A stretch of DNA of 64,000 nt, from NCBI RefSeq assembly GCF_050871315.1, contig NZ_JBJLRE010000009.1; one strand, 5' to 3'. Below, in pieces: positions 58,973-64,000 of the stretch (positions are counted from its first letter, which is position 1; each line of letters begins with the position of its first letter). A program made the translations under genes and the position numbers. The DNA comes from Kineococcus gynurae (GTDB lineage: Bacteria; Actinomycetota; Actinomycetes; Actinomycetales; Kineococcaceae). Below the pieces are notes generated by a model. The model made no database searches. It was not told the origin of the DNA and was given only the letters and a program-made list of their open reading frames with translations.

Positions 58973-60499
58973 GTGCCGCAACTGACCCTGTCCACCAAGT
59001 CCGTCAAGAGCCTCTCCGCCGACGCCCTGTTGCTCGCGGTCGCCTCTCCGGAGGTGTCCGGCACCCCGGTCCCCGGTTCGTTCACCCCCGCCGCGCTGCT
59101 GGGGGCCGAGACGCTGCCCCGGGCCACGCGCGAGGCGCTGACCACCGCGATCGCGGACCTGCGGGTGACCGGACGGGCCGGTCAGGTCCAGCTCGTCGGC
59201 AACGTGCCCGGCGTCGCCGCCTCGCTCGTCGCGCTGACCGGGGTGGGGCCGCTCGCCGGGGCGGGGTCGACGGAAGGGGTGCGCCGGGCCGTGGGCGCCG
59301 CGGTCCGCACCCTCGCCGGCCGCGCCCGCGTCGTCGTCGCCGTCCCGCTGGCCGACACCGACGCCCTGGCCGCCGCCGCCGAGGGGGCCGCCCTCGGGGC
59401 CTACGCCTTCGAGAAGTACCGCCCGGCCCCGCAGGCCCCGGTGGCCGAGGTGGTCCTGGTCGCACCGGGGCTGCGGGACAAGGCCGCGAAGTCGGCGCTG
59501 GCCCGCGCCGAGGTGGTGGGGCGGGCGGTGCGGACGGCCCGTGACCTCATCAACACCGCTCCGGGCGACCTGGCCCCGGCCGACCTGGCCGAGGCGGCGC
59601 GGCGCACCGCGGCCGGCACCAAGCTCAAGGTCCGCGTCCTCGACGAGAAGCAGCTCGCCGCGGGCGGGTACGGCGGCATCCTGGGCGTCGGCCAGGGGTC
59701 CTCCCGCCCGCCGCGCCTGGTGGTGCTCGACCACCACCCGCGCGGGGCGTCGGCGCACCTCGCCCTGGTCGGCAAGGGGATCACCTTCGACTCGGGTGGC
59801 CTGTCCCTCAAGCCCGCCTCGGGCATGGAGACGATGAAGAGCGACATGTCGGGGGCGGCGGCCGTGCTGAGCACCCTGCGAGCCGTGGCCGACCTGAACC
59901 TGCCGATCCGCGTCACCGGGTGGCTGGCCATCGCCGAGAACATGCCCTCGGGCACCGCGATCCGTCCGTCCGACGTCCTCACCCTGCGCGGGGGCAAGAC
60001 GGTCGAGGTCCTCAACACCGACGCCGAGGGGCGCCTGGTGCTGGCCGACGCCCTGGTGGCCGCCGCGGAGGAGAAGCCGACCCACGTCGTCGACGTCGCG
60101 ACCCTGACCGGGGCGCAGGTGGTCGCGCTCGGCAACCGGGTCTCGGCCGTGATGGGCAACGACGACGCGTTCCGCGACGCCGTCCTGGCCGCCGCCGAGC
60201 GCAGCGGGGAGCAGTTCTGGCCCATGCCGCTGCCCGCCGAGCTGCGGCCCAGTCTGGACTCCACCGTCGCCGACATCGCCAACATCGGCGGCCGCGACGG
60301 GGGCATGCTGACGGCGGGCCTCTTCCTCAAGGAGTTCGTCGGCGAGCGGCCCGACGGGACCCCGCTGCCCTGGGCCCACCTCGACATCGCCGGTCCTTCC
60401 TTCCTGCAGGGACAGGCGCACGGGTACACGCACCCCGGGGGCACCGGTGTCGCGGTGCGCACGATGCTGGCGCTCGCGGAAGATCTCGCCCAGGGCTGA
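58973..60499 (+). CDS. pepA: leucyl aminopeptidase (M17)
   Basis: A 508-residue cytosolic di-metal aminopeptidase, normally hexameric. The N-terminal ~170 residues are the regulatory domain. The catalytic domain has LVGKGITFDSGGLSLKPAS (metal-binding Lys and Asp), MKSDMSGAAAVL, the signature NTDAEGRL (348-355) and DVATLTGAQVVALGN. PLPWAHLDIAGP is near the C-terminus. The start is GTG at 58973, 28 bases after cobT, so the two are probably cotranscribed. Role: peptide turnover, including glutathione-like dipeptides. Confidence 0.96.
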   Translation: MPQLTLSTKSVKSLSADALLLAVASPEVSGTPVPGSFTPAALLGAETLPRATREALTTAIADLRVTGRAGQVQLVGNVPGVAASLVALTGVGPLAGAGSTEGVRRAVGAAVRTLAGRARVVVAVPLADTDALAAAAEGAALGAYAFEKYRPAPQAPVAEVVLVAPGLRDKAAKSALARAEVVGRAVRTARDLINTAPGDLAPADLAEAARRTAAGTKLKVRVLDEKQLAAGGYGGILGVGQGSSRPPRLVVLDHHPRGASAHLALVGKGITFDSGGLSLKPASGMETMKSDMSGAAAVLSTLRAVADLNLPIRVTGWLAIAENMPSGTAIRPSDVLTLRGGKTVEVLNTDAEGRLVLADALVAAAEEKPTHVVDVATLTGAQVVALGNRVSAVMGNDDAFRDAVLAAAERSGEQFWPMPLPAELRPSLDSTVADIANIGGRDGGMLTAGLFLKEFVGERPDGTPLPWAHLDIAGPSFLQGQAHGYTHPGGTGVAVRTMLALAEDLAQG

Positions 60500-60833
60500 T
60501 CCGTGCGGCACTCTTGACCCCGGTCACTCGTTCGGCGCAGCGGGCCGCCACGTCTCTCGGCGATCATGGCGAAAAGTTTTCCGTCGTTCTCGCCGCCGAC
60601 AACGTTGCATCCGTCGAGGGGACCCGGGTCGACGGACGATTCCTGACGCCAGATCCATCCGAACGGGGGGTCTCGAACGGCCGAACGGTAGATCGGCGGG
60701 ATCGTCTTCCCGGATGACGTGTGCACCGAGAGCTACAACATCTATGCTCTCCGTGACGGCGCGGACTTCGGCCCTGCCGCTGAGCAGTCCCGCCCCGCCC
60801 GACCGACCGGGTCCGTATCCATCTGGAGGCACC
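60500..60833. promoter_or_regulatory. 334-base control region upstream of the Lys/Glu-repeat protein
   Basis: The region contains GAAAAGTTTTC (60571-60581), a perfect AT-rich palindrome striking in this GC context, and TATGCT at 60743-60748, a possible -10 box with only a weak -35 (TGTGCA) 17 bases upstream. The stretch 60560-60760 is less GC-rich than its flanks. No gene is supported. Confidence 0.4.
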
Positions 60834-61178
60834 ATGTCCCACCTGATCCGTACCGCTCGTCGTACCGCTCTGGGTGTCGCCGCGGCCGCCCTCGTCGCAG
60901 GTTCCGCCGTCGGCGTCGCCGGCTCGGCCTCCGCCGCCACGGTCACCCAGATCACGCCGCTCTCCTCCGTCTCCTCCGTCACCGCGGCCACGGTCGCGAA
61001 GAAGGAGGCCAAGAAGGAGGCGAAGAAGGAGTCGGCGGTCGACGCCAAGAAGGAGTCGTCCACCGACGCGAAGAAGGAGTCGGCCCCCCTCGCCAAGAAG
61101 GAGGCGAAGAAGGAGGCCAAGAAGGAGTCCTCCGTCACCGCCAAGAAGGAGAGCAAGAAGGAGGAGTGGCTGCGCTGA
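60834..61178 (+). CDS. exported Lys/Glu-repeat low-complexity protein
   Basis: A 114-residue protein I cannot assign to a family. Residues 1-34 are a clear signal peptide (basic MSHLIRTARRT, hydrophobic ALGVAAAALVAGSAVGVAG, then SASA). After a short Val/Ser/Thr segment, the remaining ~60 residues are built from (A/S)KKE units: AKKEAKKEAKKES, DAKKESSTDAKKESAP, LAKKEAKKEAKKES, TAKKESKKEE, ending WLR. This is a highly charged, probably single-helical or extended secreted polypeptide. ATG at 60834 has GGAGG five bases upstream. It is a monocistron with its own promoter region and terminator. Confidence 0.8.
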   Translation: MSHLIRTARRTALGVAAAALVAGSAVGVAGSASAATVTQITPLSSVSSVTAATVAKKEAKKEAKKESAVDAKKESSTDAKKESAPLAKKEAKKEAKKESSVTAKKESKKEEWLR

Positions 61179-61221
61179 CGCGGCCCTCCCCCGGCCCGTG
61201 AGGGCCGATCGCCCCTCCCCC

Positions 61222-61260
61222 GCAGCCCACCGGCCCGCCGTCCCCGGTCCGGTGGGCTGC
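61222..61260 (+). terminator. terminator after the Lys/Glu-repeat gene
   Basis: A perfect 12-bp stem (GCAGCCCACCGG) with a 15-base loop, 43 bases past the stop. Confidence 0.65.
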
Positions 61261-61381
61261 GTCGCGCCCGGCGCCCGGCACCCCGCGACGCCGGATCGGG
61301 GGCGTGATGACAGAATCGCCGACGAGCGGTGGAGACACCCGGTCCGTCCAGAGCTCAGCAGTCCAACGTGGGGAGCGATCC

Positions 61382-62758
61382 GTGGCTGAAGCCGCGCAGG
61401 AGTACGACGTCGTCATTCTCGGAGGAGGCAGCGGCGGGTACGCCTGCGCGTTGCGCTCCGCGGAGCTGGGGTTGTCCGTGGCCCTGGTGGAGAAGGACCT
61501 GCTGGGAGGGACCTGCCTGCACCGCGGCTGCATCCCGACCAAGGCCCTGCTGCACGCGGCCGAGGTCGCCGACACCGCCCGCGAGTCCGAGACCTACGGC
61601 GTCCGGGCGACGCTCGAGGGCGTCGACATGGCCGGCGTCAACAAGTACAAGGACGGCGTCATCGCCCGGCTGCACAAGGGTCTGCAGGGCCTGGTCAAGT
61701 CGCGCAAGGTCGAACTGGTCGCCGGGGCGGGCCGGCTGGTGGCCAAGAACACCGTCGAGGTCGACGGCAAGCGCTACACCGGCAAGTCGGTCGTCCTGGC
61801 CTCCGGCTCCTACTCGCGCACCCTGCCGGGCCTGGAGATCGGCGGGCGGGTCATGACCAGCGAGCAGGCCCTCGGCCTGGACCACGTCCCCGACCGGGTG
61901 GTCGTGCTCGGCGGCGGGGTCATCGGCGTGGAGTTCGCGAGCGTCTGGCGCTCCTTCGGCGCGGAGGTCACCGTCGTCGAGGCGCTGCCCCACCTCGTGC
62001 CCCTGGAGGACGAGGTCATCAGCAAGGCGCTCGAGCGCGCCTTCCGCAAGCGCGGCATCGCCTTCTCCGTCGGCGTGCGGTTCTCCGGTGTCGAGCAGAC
62101 CGACTCGGGCGTCACGGTCTCCCTGGAGAACGGCAAGTCCTTCGAGGCCGACCTGCTCCTGGTCGCCGTCGGGCGCGGCCCCAACACCGCCGGCCTCGGC
62201 TACGAGGAGCAGGGCGTGTCGATGGACCGCGGCTTCGTGCTCACCGACGAGCGCCTGCGCACCAACGTCGAGGGTGTCTACGCCGTCGGCGACATCGTCC
62301 CGGGTCTGCAGCTCGCCCACCGCGGTTTCCAGCAGGGCATCTTCGTGGCCGAGGAGATCGCCGGGCTCGACCCGACGCCGATCGACGAGACCGGCATCCC
62401 GAAGGTCACCTACTGCGAGCCGGAGATCGCCTCCGTCGGGCTCACCGAGGCCAAGGCCAAGGAGAAGTTCGGCGAGGTCGAGACGGTCGAGTACAACCTG
62501 GGCGGCAACGGCAAGAGCCAGATCCTCGGCACCGCGGGCTTCATCAAGCTCGTGCGGCAGAAGGACGGTCCGGTCGTGGGCGTGCACATGATCGGTTCCC
62601 GGATGGGTGAGCAGGTGGGCGAGGCCCAGCTGATCGTCAACTGGGAGGCCTACCCCGAGGACGTCGCCGCCCTCATCCACGCCCACCCCACCCAGAACGA
62701 GGCGATGGGCGAGGCGTTCCTGGCCCTCGCCGGCAAGCCCCTGCACTCGCACGCCTGA
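61382..62758 (+). CDS. lpd: dihydrolipoyl dehydrogenase (E3)
   Basis: Reoxidises the lipoyl groups of 2-oxoacid dehydrogenase complexes using FAD and NAD. The 458-residue protein has the FAD loop VVILGGGSGGYACALRSA, the redox disulfide in GGTCLHRGCIPTK, the NAD loop VVVLGGGVIGVEFASV, VYAVGDIVPGLQLAH (FAD), and the C-terminal HAHPTQNEA with the active-site His/Glu pair. The start is GTG at 61382 (VAEAAQEYDVV) with GGGGAG six bases upstream. It is 23 bases upstream of sucB, forming an E3-E2 operon. Confidence 0.97.
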   Translation: MAEAAQEYDVVILGGGSGGYACALRSAELGLSVALVEKDLLGGTCLHRGCIPTKALLHAAEVADTARESETYGVRATLEGVDMAGVNKYKDGVIARLHKGLQGLVKSRKVELVAGAGRLVAKNTVEVDGKRYTGKSVVLASGSYSRTLPGLEIGGRVMTSEQALGLDHVPDRVVVLGGGVIGVEFASVWRSFGAEVTVVEALPHLVPLEDEVISKALERAFRKRGIAFSVGVRFSGVEQTDSGVTVSLENGKSFEADLLLVAVGRGPNTAGLGYEEQGVSMDRGFVLTDERLRTNVEGVYAVGDIVPGLQLAHRGFQQGIFVAEEIAGLDPTPIDETGIPKVTYCEPEIASVGLTEAKAKEKFGEVETVEYNLGGNGKSQILGTAGFIKLVRQKDGPVVGVHMIGSRMGEQVGEAQLIVNWEAYPEDVAALIHAHPTQNEAMGEAFLALAGKPLHSHA

Positions 62759-62781
62759 AACAGCTGAGGAGAAGAAGCCTG

Positions 62782-64000
62782 ATGGCGAACACGGTCCAGA
62801 TGCCGGCCCTCGGCGAGAGCGTCACCGAGGGCACCGTCACCCGCTGGCTGAAGTCGGTCGGGGACACCGTCGAGGTCGACGAACCGCTGCTCGAGGTCTC
62901 GACCGACAAGGTCGACACCGAGATCCCCTCGCCGTTCGCGGGCACCCTGCAGGAGATCCTGGTCGAGGAGGACGAGACCGTCGACGTCGGCGCCGACCTG
63001 GCCCGCATCGGCGACGGCGCCGCTCCGGAGTCGGGCGGCTCGGACGCGCCGGCCGAGGAGACCTCCGCCCAGGAGGCCCCGGCCGAGGAGCCCGCCGCCG
63101 AGCAGGCGTCCGCGCAGCCGGAGCCGGAGGAGTCCACCCCGGCTCCGTCGTCGAGCGGGTCCGGCGGGTCCGGCGGGTCCGGCGGCGAAGCCGTCACCAT
63201 GCCCGCGCTCGGCGAGAGCGTCACCGAGGGCACCGTCACCCGCTGGTTGAAGTCGGTCGGGGACGCCGTCGAGATCGACGAACCCCTGCTCGAGGTCTCG
63301 ACCGACAAGGTCGACACCGAGATCCCCTCCCCCGTGGCCGGCACGTTGCTGGAGATCCTCGTGGGCGAGGACGAGACCGTCGCCGTGGGGGCCGAGCTAG
63401 CCCGCGTCGGTGACGGGTCCGCCCCGTCCTCCTCCGGGGACTCCACGGGCTCGGCGTCCGCGGGCTCCTCGTCCGCGGACTCCTCCTCGGAGTCGCCCTC
63501 GACCCCGGAGTCGTCGTCCGGCGAGGAGACCCTCGCCGACGAGGCCGAGGAACGCGCCGCGGCCGAGAAGCAGGCGGAGGCCTCGACCCAGCCGAGCTCG
63601 GGCGCCGACAAGGAGCCCGAGGCGGCCCCGGCGAAGACCTCGACCGCGGTCCAGTCGCCCGCCGCCGCGCCCGCCGCGCCGACGAGCGAGGACAAGCCTG
63701 CCGAAGCGACCGGTGGCAGCACCTACGTCACGCCCCTGGTCCGCAAGATGGCCAAGGACCTCGGGGTCGACCTCTCCTCGGTCACCGGTACCGGGGTCGG
63801 TGGACGCGTCCGCAAGCAGGACGTGCAGGAGGCCGCCGACCAGGCCAAGAAGGCGGCCGAGGCCGCCTCCGCGGCGGCGGGGGGGGCGGGGCGCGGGGCG
63901 GGGGCGGGGGGGGGGGGGGCGGCCCGCGCCCGCCCGGCGCGCGCCCCCCGCCACCCCCCGGGCTCTTTAGAACCCGCGTGGGGGGTGGGGGGGGTCATAA
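62782..64000 (+). CDS. sucB: 2-oxoacid dehydrogenase E2 (dihydrolipoamide succinyl/acyltransferase), truncated by window end
   Basis: About 400 codons are visible. Two lipoyl domains (~residues 3-77 and ~137-210) begin VQMPALGESVTEGTV and VTMPALGESVTEGTV; each has the lipoylated Lys in EVSTDKVDTEIPSP. Ala/Pro/Ser/Glu-rich linkers separate them, and the peripheral subunit-binding domain follows at ~313-350 (YVTPLVRKMAKDLGVDLSSVTGTG). The catalytic domain would lie beyond the edge. ATG at 62782, AGGAGA-preceded. In actinobacteria this single E2 serves the pyruvate and 2-oxoglutarate complexes. The reading frame after ~residue 365 is unreliable because the sequence quality falls at the window end. 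Confidence 0.93.
   Translation, partial: MANTVQMPALGESVTEGTVTRWLKSVGDTVEVDEPLLEVSTDKVDTEIPSPFAGTLQEILVEEDETVDVGADLARIGDGAAPESGGSDAPAEETSAQEAPAEEPAAEQASAQPEPEESTPAPSSSGSGGSGGSGGEAVTMPALGESVTEGTVTRWLKSVGDAVEIDEPLLEVSTDKVDTEIPSPVAGTLLEILVGEDETVAVGAELARVGDGSAPSSSGDSTGSASAGSSSADSSSESPSTPESSSGEETLADEAEERAAAEKQAEASTQPSSGADKEPEAAPAKTSTAVQSPAAAPAAPTSEDKPAEATGGSTYVTPLVRKMAKDLGVDLSSVTGTGVGGRVRKQDVQEAADQAKKAAEAASAAAGGAGRGAGAGGGGAARARPARAPRHPPGSLEPAWGVGGVI
63880..64000. other. low-complexity, probably unreliable contig end
   Basis: The last ~120 bases change abruptly to long G and C runs (a run of about 13 G at 63906-63920, CCCCCC tracts) and then TTTAGAACCC and a G-rich end. The E2 frame loses its normal Ala/Pro linker character here. 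This looks like sequencing or assembly error at a contig end. Confidence 0.65.

Noticed and set aside
57707..60511. 934-codon leftward open frame over cobT and pepA
   Set aside because: Antisense shadow in very GC-rich DNA; both sense-strand genes are confidently identified.
60524..61156. Leftward frame opposite the KKE-repeat gene that looks membrane-like (Phe/Leu/Ala/Ser)
   Set aside because: The apparent hydrophobicity is the complement of AAG-AAG-GAG repeats. The sense strand has the ribosome site, signal peptide and terminator.
61355..62752. 465-codon leftward open frame opposite lpd
   Set aside because: Shadow of the lipoamide dehydrogenase gene; composition is Asp/Gly/Leu-rich without motifs.

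Overview
The window is chromosomal DNA from a very high-GC (about 73-75%) Gram-positive actinobacterium. Evidence: strong G/C third-position bias with long spurious antisense open frames, many GTG starts, and the actinobacterial cytochrome bcc-aa3 respiratory branch (diheme QcrC, Rieske QcrA with extra N-terminal membrane segments, CtaF subunit IV). Gene order resembles, from memory, the Mycobacterium tuberculosis interval Rv2176-Rv2215: PASTA kinase, class II DAHP synthase, PlsC, FadD15, PimB', DnaQ/GIY-YIG nuclease, TrpD, CtaE-QcrCAB, CtaF/CtaC, ErpA-like, DUF3043, CobT, PepA, SucB. No mycolate genes are seen. A Kineosporiales-like or related actinomycete is plausible, but the genus cannot be fixed from the sequence alone.

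Layout. 1-12.3 kb: truncated TetR, LysM lytic transglycosylase, PASTA Ser/Thr kinase, then leftward aroG, pfkA, plsC, a Pro-rich membrane protein (rightward), an EEP hydrolase, two tandem ROK sugar kinases and a zinc-ribbon membrane protein. 12.6-18.8 kb: acyl-CoA synthetase and a GT87 membrane glycosyltransferase face PimB'-type mannosyltransferase, a lipoprotein with an HExxH motif and a small CxxC protein. 18.8-26.0 kb is a variable insertion in the conserved order: TetR/MFS divergent pair, DUF4259-DUF3626 coupled pair, cold-shock-domain protein, VOC protein, a short LOV photoreceptor and an unknown protein. 26.0-34.1 kb: DEDD exonuclease/GIY-YIG fusion, Lrp-like RAM protein, trpD, and the ctaE-qcrCAB operon, preceded by an IdeR/DtxR-like iron box. 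34.2-40.6 kb: small lipoprotein, divergent Nramp-like carrier, response regulator-histidine kinase-TAXI binding protein operon, and an LdtMt2-like L,D-transpeptidase. 40.8-45.2 kb: ctaC-ctaD-ctaF, aat and an ErpA-type protein. 45.4-52.8 kb: M20 peptidase, DUF3043, aldo/keto reductase, DHA2-type MFS pump, pyrD and a Gfo/Idh/MocA oxidoreductase. 52.8-57.5 kb: an alcohol-oxidation cluster (GAF regulator, aldehyde dehydrogenase, Zn alcohol dehydrogenase, DUF779). 57.6-64 kb: cobT, pepA, an exported Lys/Glu-repeat protein, lpd and the start of sucB, cut by the window edge. The last ~120 bases look like a low-quality contig end.

How the genes work together. The largest functional unit is aerobic respiration: QcrCAB oxidises menaquinol and passes electrons through the diheme cytochrome to CtaC/D/E/F. 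The ErpA-type protein could serve Fe-S maturation, and lpd/sucB feed NADH through the 2-oxoglutarate (and probably pyruvate) dehydrogenase. A second theme is the cell envelope: LysM hydrolase, PASTA kinase, PlsC, PimB', GT87 and L,D-transpeptidase. aroG and trpD serve aromatic amino-acid synthesis, and pfkA and the ROK kinases serve sugar phosphorylation. Well-formed GC-rich hairpin terminators separate several units. A dispersed 15-bp element (CCGTGATCAAGGAAT, alone or as an inverted pair) occurs in three intergenic gaps between leftward genes.
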